From the NCBI RefSeq assembly GCF_000689395.1, contig NZ_HG966617.1:1668127-1732126 (forward strand): 64,000 nucleotides of DNA. The letters are read 5' to 3'. Source of the DNA: Candidatus Phaeomarinobacter ectocarpi (lineage in GTDB: Bacteria > Pseudomonadota > Alphaproteobacteria > CGMCC-115125). The notes below the pieces were generated by a model. That model did not search any database, had not been told where the DNA came from, and worked only from the letters and a program-made list of their open reading frames with translations. Shown piece by piece: positions 18,853 to 26,360 of this stretch; position 1 is the first letter of the stretch, and every line of letters begins with the position of its first letter. Both the position numbers and the translations under genes were made by a program.

Positions 18853-19659
18853 ATGACAAAAAATCAAAAGACACCAAAATCGACCACGCAGGCCGCACCT
18901 AAAAAGGGTGGCCCGTTCGATCCTGCCTATATGCGGCCCAGCGAGTATCGCGAAGAAAAGATGCCAGCCGTACGGCCCAAAGATGCAGCCACATTGATCC
19001 TTGTGCGCCATGACGACAACGCACCGCGCATTCTTATGGGCAAGCGTGCCGCCAGCCACAAATTCATGCCCAACAAATATGTGTTCCCCGGGGGACGCGT
19101 AGACATTGCCGACAGCCGGATCAAACCCGCCAAAGACCTGACCAGTACCGTTCAGCGTCAGCTGATGGATCGCATGCGCGGCACGCCGTCACTCGCCCGT
19201 GCCCGCTCTTATGCACTGGCTGCCGTGCGCGAGACCTTCGAAGAGACAGGCCTTGTGGTCGGTGCCCCCAATTCAGGCAGCGCCCCAAAATCACGCCACG
19301 CGGACTGGCACGCCTACTTCCAGCAGGGCGCCCTGCCCGACCTGTCGAAATTCGACATGGTCGCTCGCGCCATCACACCGCCTTACCGCAACCGTCGATT
19401 TGATACCCGCTTCTTCATGGGCGATGCCTCAACCATTCTGAGCGACATGCACGACACTGCCGGTGCATCCGGAGAGTTGCTCGACCTGCACTGGCTCACT
19501 GTTGACGAGGCCCGTGACGTGGACCTTCCCAATATCACCCGCATGGTCATTGCCGAGATTGAATCCCGCCTGCAGGCGCCAAAGGATGCAGCCAAGCGAC
19601 CTGTGCCGTTTGTCTATTTTCGCGGCGCCAAGCCCATTCAGGACAAGATCAAAGTATGA
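18853..19659 (+). CDS. Nudix hydrolase, NUDT19-like (first of a pair)
   Basis: This 268-residue Nudix protein has a long insertion ahead of its box. The core is RPKDAATLILVRHDDNAPR, then KYVFPGGRVDIAD, then the box end AAVRETFEETGLVVG near residue 125-139. The usual Glu eight residues before the RE pair is an Arg here. That pattern and the PRDAAS...MGRR start resemble the NUDT19/NUDT7 group, for which CoA or acyl-CoA diphosphatase activity is known in eukaryotes. The substrate here is inferred only. It overlaps the next Nudix gene by 4 bases. Confidence 0.88.
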   Translation: MTKNQKTPKSTTQAAPKKGGPFDPAYMRPSEYREEKMPAVRPKDAATLILVRHDDNAPRILMGKRAASHKFMPNKYVFPGGRVDIADSRIKPAKDLTSTVQRQLMDRMRGTPSLARARSYALAAVRETFEETGLVVGAPNSGSAPKSRHADWHAYFQQGALPDLSKFDMVARAITPPYRNRRFDTRFFMGDASTILSDMHDTAGASGELLDLHWLTVDEARDVDLPNITRMVIAEIESRLQAPKDAAKRPVPFVYFRGAKPIQDKIKV

Positions 19660-20288
19660 GTGCTGTTAAGCCCCGGGACGCCGCCAGCCTCGTCCTGCTG
19701 CGCGATGCATCCGATGGCCCCGAAGTCCTCATGGGCCGCCGCCATTCACGCCACGCCTTCATTCCAGATGCATTCGTCTTTCCCGGCGGCAAACTCGACG
19801 CAGACGACAAGCGCGTGACAACCGCACAATCCGTGACAAGCCAGGCATCACCCGCCAAACAGGCGCTGGAGGCTGCCGCCATCCGCGAGACCTTTGAGGA
19901 GACCGGCCTTCTTCTGGCCTGCCCCGGAGACATCGGCGTACCTGTGCAAGGTACATGGGGACAATTCCGCGATCAGGGCCTGGTACCTGACGCAAAAAAG
20001 CTTCGACTCCTCGCGCGCGCCATCACGCCCGCAGAAAGCCCCATTCGGTTTCACGCCAGGTTCTTTACAGCGCACAACGCCAATGTATCCGGAGAACTCA
20101 AAGGGTCCGGCGAGTTGCTGGATCTGGACTGGTATCCACTGAACCACGCCAAGACGCTTCCCATCATCGACGTGACGGAGTTCGTCCTGAAGGAAATCTC
20201 GGAGCGCACGGAAAAAAACAGCCTCGAAGGACCGGTCGCGTTCTGGCGCTACCGCTCAGGCACCCCCATCCTGTCATACGAGGGCTGA
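19656..20288 (+). CDS. Nudix hydrolase, NUDT19-like (second of a pair)
   Basis: This 210-residue paralogue of the upstream gene shares VKPRDAASLVLLRDA, AFVFPGGKLDADD and the box end AAIRETFEETGLLLA near residue 70-84. It also shares the downstream FHARFFTAH and SGELLDLDWYPLNHA. It lacks the 50-residue N-terminal extension of its neighbour. The ATG overlaps the TGA of the first gene (ATGA), which shows coupled translation and points to a local duplication. Two linked paralogues could act as a heterodimer or on related nucleotides. Confidence 0.88.
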   Translation: MSAVKPRDAASLVLLRDASDGPEVLMGRRHSRHAFIPDAFVFPGGKLDADDKRVTTAQSVTSQASPAKQALEAAAIRETFEETGLLLACPGDIGVPVQGTWGQFRDQGLVPDAKKLRLLARAITPAESPIRFHARFFTAHNANVSGELKGSGELLDLDWYPLNHAKTLPIIDVTEFVLKEISERTEKNSLEGPVAFWRYRSGTPILSYEG

Positions 20289-20291
20289 TCA

Positions 20292-21503
20292 TTGACGGAC
20301 GTTCAGACCAGCTCGAGCGCCACCCACAACCTGACCGACGATGAGCGCAGACGGTCCATCCTGGCCGCCCTTGGCTGCATCGGCGCTGTGGGCATTGGAC
20401 TGGGAGCGACACTGCCGCTGCTTGCCCTGCGCATGGACTCGATGGGGGCGACCGCCACCATGATCGGTCTCAACACCGCCATGGTTGGTCTCTCGCATCT
20501 CATTTTTACGCCGCTGGTACCGCGTATCCTTCGGCACATAGATATGATGCCGTTCCTGCTGTTGTGCGCCGTCGCCGCCTCAGTCGGCATTATGGGATAT
20601 GTGGCCTTTCCCAATATCTGGGTCTGGTTCCCCCTGCGCTTCCTGACATCCGCGTCACTGGCTGGCCTGTTCATCGTCAGCGAAATCTGGATCAACCAGA
20701 TTGCCGAGGACAGAACCAGAGGCCGCATCATTGGCCTCTACGCGACCGTTTTCGCCGGGTCATTCGCGTTGGGTCCTGTCATCCTGCTTGCAGTCGGCAC
20801 GGAAGGCTCCCTGCCCTTCATGATCACCGCCGGCATGACGCTCATCGCCATTCTGCCCCTGCAGCTGGCGCGCGGCCTGATGCCCAACATCCATGAAAAG
20901 CCGTCGCAGAGCTTCATGTCGTTCATTCTTGTCGCACCGGCTGCCACTTTTGCCGCCCTGGCCTATGGCGCCATCGAAACGCAGGTGTTCAACCTGCTAC
21001 CGGTCTATTCGATCCGCACCGGCGCAACAGAGACCGTGGCAGCCCTTGTGCTGAGTATCTTTGCAGCCGGGAATGTCGCCATGCAGGTGCCCATCGGGTA
21101 CCTGGCAGACCGGTTTGACCGCCGCCATGTGCTGGCGGGCTGCGCGGCAGTCGGCGTTATCGGCCCAACACTGTTGCCTCTGGCTGCCGGACAACCCTGG
21201 GTCCTTTACCCCATCCTGTTCATCTATGGAGGCGTGGTGGTTGGCATGTACACGGTGGGGCTCGCCCTTCTGGGGCAGCGCTTCACCGGCGCTGACCTCG
21301 CCGCGGCGAATGCCGCCTTCGTGGTCATGTACTCCCTCGGCGCTCTCGTGGGCCCCATCGCCGGAGGGACTGCCATGGACATCAATGACCCTAACGGCCT
21401 TACCATCTCGCTGGCCGCAATCGCCGGATTCGGTCTCGTTCTGACGCTCTGGAGACGCCGCACAGCCGGCCCCGCTTTGCCGCCAGATGCCCGCGATACG
21501 TAA
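20292..21503 (+). CDS. MFS transporter, YcaD-type
   Basis: This 403-residue major-facilitator protein has twelve predicted helices. The cytoplasmic loop 2-3 motif is degenerate, while the loop after TM8 keeps GYLADRFDRRHVLAG near residue 275. Helix 5 contains SEIWINQIAEDRTRGRIIGLY, typical of the YcaD/CynX-like branch of uncharacterised exporters. Start is TTG, chosen because GAGGG lies seven bases before it and no ATG is near. It begins three bases after the second Nudix gene and is likely co-transcribed. Substrate unknown. Confidence 0.88.
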   Translation: MTDVQTSSSATHNLTDDERRRSILAALGCIGAVGIGLGATLPLLALRMDSMGATATMIGLNTAMVGLSHLIFTPLVPRILRHIDMMPFLLLCAVAASVGIMGYVAFPNIWVWFPLRFLTSASLAGLFIVSEIWINQIAEDRTRGRIIGLYATVFAGSFALGPVILLAVGTEGSLPFMITAGMTLIAILPLQLARGLMPNIHEKPSQSFMSFILVAPAATFAALAYGAIETQVFNLLPVYSIRTGATETVAALVLSIFAAGNVAMQVPIGYLADRFDRRHVLAGCAAVGVIGPTLLPLAAGQPWVLYPILFIYGGVVVGMYTVGLALLGQRFTGADLAAANAAFVVMYSLGALVGPIAGGTAMDINDPNGLTISLAAIAGFGLVLTLWRRRTAGPALPPDARDT

Positions 21504-21532
21504 GGTTTTGGTCCACTTTCAGCGCAACAAAC

Positions 21533-21560
21533 TTGACACCAGCAGCATGATCAGTAGGTT
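21533..21560 (+). promoter_or_regulatory. Candidate sigma-70-type promoter of rpmG
   Basis: TTGACA (21533-21538) is followed after 16 bases by TAGGTT (21555-21560). It lies about 65 bases before the rpmG start. The -35 word is perfect and the -10 word is poor. Confidence 0.4.
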
Positions 21561-21623
21561 GCGCGCTTCGCCCGCCTCTTTGGAGGATTTCGGGCCCCAC
21601 AATTCTTCTGCAGGACCTGGCCA

Positions 21624-21791
21624 ATGGCTAAGCCAACAACGATCAAGATCAAGCTTCAGAGCACCGCGGACACCGGCTACTTCTACGTCGCCAAAAAGAA
21701 CGCGCGCACCATGACCGAAAAGATGGTTGTGAAAAAGTATGACCCCGTCGTGCGCAAGCACGTCGAGTTCAAGGAAGCAAAAATCAAGTAG
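21624..21791 (+). CDS. rpmG: 50S ribosomal protein L33
   Basis: This 55-codon gene reads [20 protein letters not shown] and continues [15 protein letters not shown], ending [10 protein letters not shown]. The match to L33 is complete in length. The zinc-binding cysteines present in some L33 forms are absent, so this is the C-minus (zinc-independent) type. It is a single-gene unit with its own candidate promoter and a strong terminator. Divergence from the nearby cell-cycle genes is normal for alphaproteobacteria. Confidence 0.97.
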   Translation: MAKPTTIKIKLQSTADTGYFYVAKKNARTMTEKMVVKKYDPVVRKHVEFKEAKIK

Positions 21792-21840
21792 TCCAAACCG
21801 CGGGACGTTTCTCCAGCGGCCGAAGACCGGAACGAACACA

Positions 21841-21874
21841 AAACGCCGTCGCGAGCAATCGCGGCGGCGTTTTT
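21841..21874 (+). terminator. Strong intrinsic terminator of rpmG
   Basis: A 13-bp stem AACGCCGTCGCGA / TCGCGGCGGCGTT (one G-U pair) with the loop GCAA is followed by a T-run at 21870-21874. It begins about 50 bases after the rpmG stop. Confidence 0.95.
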
Positions 21875-22522
21875 GTCGTTAAAATTCAAACACTTGAAGT
21901 AGGTTCCTCAGAAACCGGGCGGTCGGGGATGGTCAAAGACCTGTCCCCGACCGGTAAGTCCACCGCAAGTGCCGGACCAGATGCGGCTGGTGCCCGGCGA
22001 ATGCCACGGTGACGAGCGTTAAAGCCGATAGTGAATTTTCCGGGCCCAAAAGAGGCCTATTCAACCCCGAAAACCTACGATCCATCAGCCTTCCTGCTTC
22101 ATGTGATCTGGCGATGCGGCAGCCTGATCGAAACAGGAGCTCGGAACGGCGATCCCCTCACAAAAAAGGCAACGCCCCCCGTTTTCAGCAGCCATTTGCC
22201 GGGTTGGATATCAGATACCTGACCCTCGTCCGGCACCGGTCCTGCAAATCCCCACTCGCAGTCCCAAGGCGCTATTGCCAGCATCTCCCCCAAAAAGACA
22301 CCAGCACCAAAAACCTATCAGCCGTCCGTAAACTGGCAAGTATTTAATGGATGCTTCGGAACGAAAACTGCAAAAGTATTATGACGTTAACCATCTTTCC
22401 TCATGCAAACGCGTTGCTATCCACATTTTTTCCACACATGGGTGTGCGGAGTTGTTGAGAGGCACCTGCCACAAAAGCCGATGCATCACTGTCTGGATTA
22501 AAGGGAAGGAGAATTTGCCCGA
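21875..22522. other. Gene-free, structured region between rpmG and pleD
   Basis: About 650 bases between two convergent genes show no convincing coding sequence. Near the left end a long hairpin is seen: CGGTCGGGGA (21920-21929) pairs with TCCCCGACCG (21944-21953), and an inner GGTC-AAA-GACC sits at 21931-21941. A second stem follows (GCCGGACCAG with CTGGTGCCCGGC, about 21971-21998). Near the right end are TTAACCAT (22387-22394, like a CtrA half site) and two DnaA-box-like words, CTATCCACA (22417-22425) and TTTTCCACA (22428-22436). It could hold a small RNA gene or a protein-binding region; neither is shown. Confidence 0.5.
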
Positions 22523-23896
22523 TCAGGCAGCTTCGGAAACGACCCGGTTGCGACCTTCGCGCTTCGCACGATACAGCGCCTGGTCAGCCCGCTTGAGGAA
22601 CTGGTCAACGCTTTCTGTTGGGCTTTGAAGTGACGTCACACCGATAGACGCCGTGATATCGAGCGCCCCTACACCGCCGCCCACATTGAACGATTCGTCT
22701 GCAATGCCCTTGCGCAGGCGCTCCGCCACCGTATTGGCAAATGCCACATCCGTATCAGGCATCACGACCACGAATTCTTCCCCGCCATACCGGCAAGCAA
22801 GGTCAATTCCACGCACATTGCGCGCCAGGCGCTCACCAAACTCGCGCAGAACATCATCGCCGACATCATGACCATGGGTATCGTTCACGGCCTTGAAGAA
22901 GTCGATATCAACGATCAGCAACGAGATCGCCTTGCCCCGGTCAGCCGCCCGCTGCACAAGCGTGCTCAAATGGCTTTCCATATAGCGGCGGTTGTACAGG
23001 TTGGTCAGCGGGTCCGTGATGGCCATTTCCAGGCTCAACTGCAGGTTCTGCCTCAGCACATCCTGATACCGCTTGCGCTTGAGCTGGGTACGGACACGGG
23101 CCGTCAGTTCATTGCGATCCACCGGACGCATTAGATAATCGTTAACGCCCATATCAAGGGCACGCACCAGACGTGTCGTATCGCCATTCTCAACGATGGC
23201 GAGTATGGGGGTATTTCGTGTGCGTTCCTCAGACCGCAGATGTGAGCAGAAGCGAAGCCCGTCCGACCGCTCAAGAGAGAGGCTGACAACCACAAGGTCA
23301 TAATCCTCACCACTCACACGAACCAACGCCTCCCGGGCGTCGCTTTCAATCGTCACACGGTTTTGCTCACGCAGGCTTTCTGCAATACGGCGAGCAGATG
23401 TCTCACGATCCTCAACCACCAGAATGCGGCCCATGGCGGCGTCAGCTCTGTGCAGAGCTTCAGCCTCATCCATAAGACCCAACTGGTTACTGGTCGTTTC
23501 GCGCATACGCAGCTCATCTGTCATGAGCTTGAGCCGCACCAGGCTGCGCACCCGCGCCATCAGCGCAATATCATCAACGGGTTTTGTCAGAAAATCGTCA
23601 GCGCCAGCTTCAAGCCCCGTCACGCGATCAGCAGGCTGATCAAGCGCTGTCACCATGATAACGGGGACATGCTGGGTTTCCGGCATGGATTTGAGACGAC
23701 GGCAAACTTCAAAGCCGTCCATCTCAGGCATCATGACGTCGAGAAGAATGATGTCGGGTTTTTCAGTTGTCGCAGCTTCAAGCGCTTCGCGACCATTGAA
23801 TGCCGTTGATACGTCAAAATACTCAGCAGTCAGTTTCGCTTCGAGCAGTTTGACATTCGCAGGGATGTCATCAACCACCAGGACACGTGCCGTCAT
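22523..23896 (-). CDS. pleD: Response regulator diguanylate cyclase PleD
   Basis: This 457-residue protein has the layout REC (1-120), degenerate REC (about 155-275) and GGDEF (about 290-457). The phospho-acceptor Asp53 lies in DIILLDVMMPEMDG and the acidic pocket in VLVVDDIPAN. The second REC lacks the acceptor Asp (YDLVVVSLSLERSDG). The cyclase signature is GGEEF at 371-375. RGID lies five residues before it, forming an intact product-inhibition I-site. In Caulobacter phosphorylated PleD makes c-di-GMP to drive the swarmer-to-stalked change. It sits downstream of divK with a 25-base gap. Confidence 0.97.
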   Translation of the reverse strand: MTARVLVVDDIPANVKLLEAKLTAEYFDVSTAFNGREALEAATTEKPDIILLDVMMPEMDGFEVCRRLKSMPETQHVPVIMVTALDQPADRVTGLEAGADDFLTKPVDDIALMARVRSLVRLKLMTDELRMRETTSNQLGLMDEAEALHRADAAMGRILVVEDRETSARRIAESLREQNRVTIESDAREALVRVSGEDYDLVVVSLSLERSDGLRFCSHLRSEERTRNTPILAIVENGDTTRLVRALDMGVNDYLMRPVDRNELTARVRTQLKRKRYQDVLRQNLQLSLEMAITDPLTNLYNRRYMESHLSTLVQRAADRGKAISLLIVDIDFFKAVNDTHGHDVGDDVLREFGERLARNVRGIDLACRYGGEEFVVVMPDTDVAFANTVAERLRKGIADESFNVGGGVGALDITASIGVTSLQSPTESVDQFLKRADQALYRAKREGRNRVVSEAA

Positions 23897-23921
23897 CAGT
23901 TACTCTCCCGGTTACCGTGCC

Positions 23922-24287
23922 CTAGTTTAGGAACCGCTGTACGGTCTCCATGAACTGCGCCACCGAAATCGGCTTGGCAATGTAGGCTTCGCAGCCGCCC
24001 TGGCGGATCTTTTCCTCGTCACCCTTCATGGCAAAGGCCGTAACCGCCACCACAGGGATCTGTTTGAGGCTGTCGTCTTCCTTGAGCCACTTGGTGACCT
24101 CAAGGCCCGACACTTCCGGCAGCTGAATATCCATCAAGATGAGATCAGGGCGTTCGGAGCGCGCAATCTCCAGCGCCTCCATGCCGTCACGTGTCTGCAG
24201 GGTTTCATACCCATGGGCATCAAGCAGATCATGAAAGAGTTTCATGTTCAGCTCATTGTCCTCGACGATCAAAACGCGCTTCGACAT
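23922..24287 (-). CDS. divK: Single-domain response regulator DivK
   Basis: This 121-residue protein consists only of a receiver domain. Asp53 is in [13 protein letters not shown], with [16 protein letters not shown] at the start, the Thr switch in [11 protein letters not shown], and Lys in YIAKPISV. DivK controls the CckA-CtrA pathway and stimulates PleC and DivJ. The frame is open 21 codons upstream. The ATG at 24287 is preferred because GGGAGAG is seven bases before it and [12 protein letters not shown] matches the family. It is first gene of divK-pleD. Confidence 0.97.
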   Translation of the reverse strand: MSKRVLIVEDNELNMKLFHDLLDAHGYETLQTRDGMEALEIARSERPDLILMDIQLPEVSGLEVTKWLKEDDSLKQIPVVAVTAFAMKGDEEKIRQGGCEAYIAKPISVAQFMETVQRFLN

Positions 24288-24397
24288 TCTGGTCTCTCCC
24301 GGTGCCTTAACAGGCAAAATCTGTGATTTCGGAGAATTGGCCCGCCCCAATTGGCGACACTCTTCCCCTTCAACTTTGCCGACTGTGGGCTAAAAGG

Positions 24398-24415
24398 TTT
24401 AAGGCACTGTTTAAG
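24398..24415. promoter_or_regulatory. TTTAAG direct repeat between divK and the DUF3572 gene
   Basis: TTTAAG occurs twice with a 12-base period (24398-24403 and 24410-24415). This resembles, but does not exactly match, the TTAA-N7-TTAA box of the cell-cycle regulator CtrA; the spacing here gives TTAA-N8-TTAA. It lies in the divergent promoter region of divK. Confidence 0.3.
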
Positions 24416-24467
24416 CAGGCAGGTTTCACCGAGGGATTCAGGCCCAAAAACAAGGGAATACGGCGTT

Positions 24468-24755
24468 TTGAATAGTGAAGATGCACAGATTTTGGCCCTC
24501 CATGCGCTGACCTTCCTGTTGGAGGATTCCCAGCGCATTGAAGGGTTTCTGCGGATGACGGGGATCGAGCCCCATGATTTGCGGCAAATGGTGGCTGAGA
24601 AACACGGACAGGCGGCAATTCTGGATTATCTATTGGGTAACGAAACACTCCTGCTCGCCTTTACCGCTGAAGAAGGCTGCCACGATCAGGATCCCGCCCT
24701 TGCCCGCAAGGCCCTTGGAGGCCGCGCCATGACCCAAGACTGGACGTCTGCATGA
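24468..24755 (+). CDS. DUF3572 family protein
   Basis: This protein has 95 residues if a TTG at 24468 is used. The sequence then reads NSEDAQILALHALTFLLED, followed by RIEGFLRMTGIEPHDLRQM and a helical C-terminus with ILDYLLGNETLLLAF. This matches the DUF3572 family of small all-helical alphaproteobacterial proteins usually found beside divK/pleD. Upstream codons in the same frame do not look coding, and AAGGGA lies about ten bases before the TTG. Function is not known. It overlaps the next gene by 4 bases. Confidence 0.85.
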   Translation: MNSEDAQILALHALTFLLEDSQRIEGFLRMTGIEPHDLRQMVAEKHGQAAILDYLLGNETLLLAFTAEEGCHDQDPALARKALGGRAMTQDWTSA

Positions 24756-25432
24756 CCGAACCCACGCCACTTGACCCGTTTGTCATAGAACAGATCGCCG
24801 CCCTTTCCTTGAGCAAAGACCGCCCCTTAATCGTGACGGACGCGGACGAGGTCCTGTTCCAGTTCATGGCGGGCCTGGAGAGCTATCTGGAGCGGCAGGG
24901 CTACGAGATTACGCTCAAGAGCTTTGCCATTACCGGCAATGTGAAGCATCGCGAGACCGGCATCGTCGTGGAGCCCGCTGACATGAAACAACTCCTTGGC
25001 GGCTTTTTCGAGGAAGAGACCCATCGGCTGGCACCCGTCGCCGGCGCAGCCGATGCCTTGGCTCGACTGTCAGACGAAGCCGACATTGTTGTTCTGTCAA
25101 ACGTTCCCTTTGCCCAACGCGACGCGCGCGCCAGGTCACTTGAAGACAGCGGCATGCCTTATCCGCTGGTGGCAAACAGTGGGCTGAAAGGCCCGGCGAT
25201 GTCGTCGCTGGCAAGCCTGGGAGGGCGGCCGGTTTTCTTTCTGGACGACATTCCCCACAACCTTCAGTCCGTGCATGAAGCGGTCAATGATGTCCACCTG
25301 GTACATTTCGTGGCGGACCCTCGCCTTCGCAAACTGGTGCCTTCTCCCAAAGCCGATCACATAAGCTCTGGAGACTGGGAGCATACGGCCAGCCACATCA
25401 GTGATCGAATCCGCGCGCATGTAGCTGCCTGA
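24752..25432 (+). CDS. HAD-like hydrolase of unknown substrate
   Basis: This 226-residue protein has the HAD motifs. Motif I is IVTDADEVLFQF, with Asp30 and Asp32. Motif II is the Ser in ADIVVLSNVPF. A Lys follows in NSGLKGPAMSSL, and motif IV is VFFLDDIPHN. A helical cap lies between motifs I and II. I do not recognise a specific subfamily. It is coupled to DUF3572 (ATGA overlap) and followed after ten bases by a sugar kinase. A sugar-phosphate role would fit that neighbour but is only inference. Confidence 0.75.
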   Translation: MTEPTPLDPFVIEQIAALSLSKDRPLIVTDADEVLFQFMAGLESYLERQGYEITLKSFAITGNVKHRETGIVVEPADMKQLLGGFFEEETHRLAPVAGAADALARLSDEADIVVLSNVPFAQRDARARSLEDSGMPYPLVANSGLKGPAMSSLASLGGRPVFFLDDIPHNLQSVHEAVNDVHLVHFVADPRLRKLVPSPKADHISSGDWEHTASHISDRIRAHVAA

Positions 25433-25442
25433 GGCGACACCC

Positions 25443-26360
25443 ATGCGCATTGGCATTGATCTAGGGGGCACAAAGACCGAAGCCCTGCTGATGGCGCCTG
25501 ATGGAAGCGATGTCCTGCGACTGCGCGTCCCAACACCCGCCAAGGACTATGAAGCCAATCTCGAAATGCTCTCGTCACTTGTGACGCAGCTCGATGACAA
25601 AGCCGGCCGTCCCTGTTCTGTCGGCATCGGCATGCCGGGGGCCATGTCGTTGCAAACGGGCCTTATAAAAAACGCCAACTCGACCTGGCTCATCGGTCAT
25701 CCCCTCCTCGCCGACCTTGAACAACGCTTTGGCCCACGTGTACGGCTCGCCAACGATGCCGATTGTTTTGCTTTGTCTGAAGCAAGTGACGGCGCCGGTG
25801 CCGGCCATCAGACCGTATTCGGCGTCATCCTGGGAACCGGTGTCGGCGGCGGCCTTGTTATGGATGGCAAACTGGTCTCCGGCCCCAACTCCATCGCAGG
25901 CGAATGGGGTCATACCCCTCTGGCATGGATGAATGACGCGGAACATCCAGGCCCTGCCTGCTACTGCGGCAAGCACGGATGTGTCGAAGCATGGTGCTCC
26001 GGCCCGGCACTGGCGGCTGACCATGCCCGCGAAACACACAACACGCTGGCACCCGAGCAGATTGTTGCGCAGGCAAACGCTGGCCACGCAGAAGCGCGAT
26101 CCACGCTGGAAAGACATGCAGACCGACTGGCCCGGGCACTTTCAACCGTCATCAACATTGTTGACCCCCATGCCATCGTTCTAGGCGGCGGTCTCAGCGA
26201 GCTTGATCATCTGTATGGCGCCATCGAGGAGCGCCTGCCGCATCATGTGTTCTCCGATACGGTTGTCACACCCATCCTGAAGAACCAGCACGGCGCCTCA
26301 AGTGGTATCCGCGGTGCCGCATGGCTTTGGCCAGCCGATGCTGCCATTGAGGCGCGCTAA
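25443..26360 (+). CDS. ROK-family sugar kinase
   Basis: This 305-residue ROK protein carries the phosphate loop MRIGIDLGGTKTEALL at its N-terminus. GTGVGGGLVMDGKLVSG near residue 139-155 binds sugar and ATP. The zinc-binding signature CYCGKHGCVEAWCSGPAL lies near 178-195, and VLGGGLSELDHLY near 245. It has no DNA-binding domain, so it is a kinase rather than a NagC-type repressor. Fructokinase or N-acetylglucosamine kinase are the likely activities, but sequence alone does not choose. Its TAA shares one base with the ATG of dinB. Confidence 0.9.
   Translation: MRIGIDLGGTKTEALLMAPDGSDVLRLRVPTPAKDYEANLEMLSSLVTQLDDKAGRPCSVGIGMPGAMSLQTGLIKNANSTWLIGHPLLADLEQRFGPRVRLANDADCFALSEASDGAGAGHQTVFGVILGTGVGGGLVMDGKLVSGPNSIAGEWGHTPLAWMNDAEHPGPACYCGKHGCVEAWCSGPALAADHARETHNTLAPEQIVAQANAGHAEARSTLERHADRLARALSTVINIVDPHAIVLGGGLSELDHLYGAIEERLPHHVFSDTVVTPILKNQHGASSGIRGAAWLWPADAAIEAR

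Noticed and set aside
22380-22440. Chromosomal replication origin
   Set aside because: Only two DnaA-like words and no dnaA, hemE or parAB neighbours are seen. The evidence is too thin for a feature call.
21975-22628. Three open frames (60-110 codons) in the gap before pleD
   Set aside because: They have no family resemblance, no good ribosome sites, and one overlaps the pleD 3' end. The composition is not protein-like.
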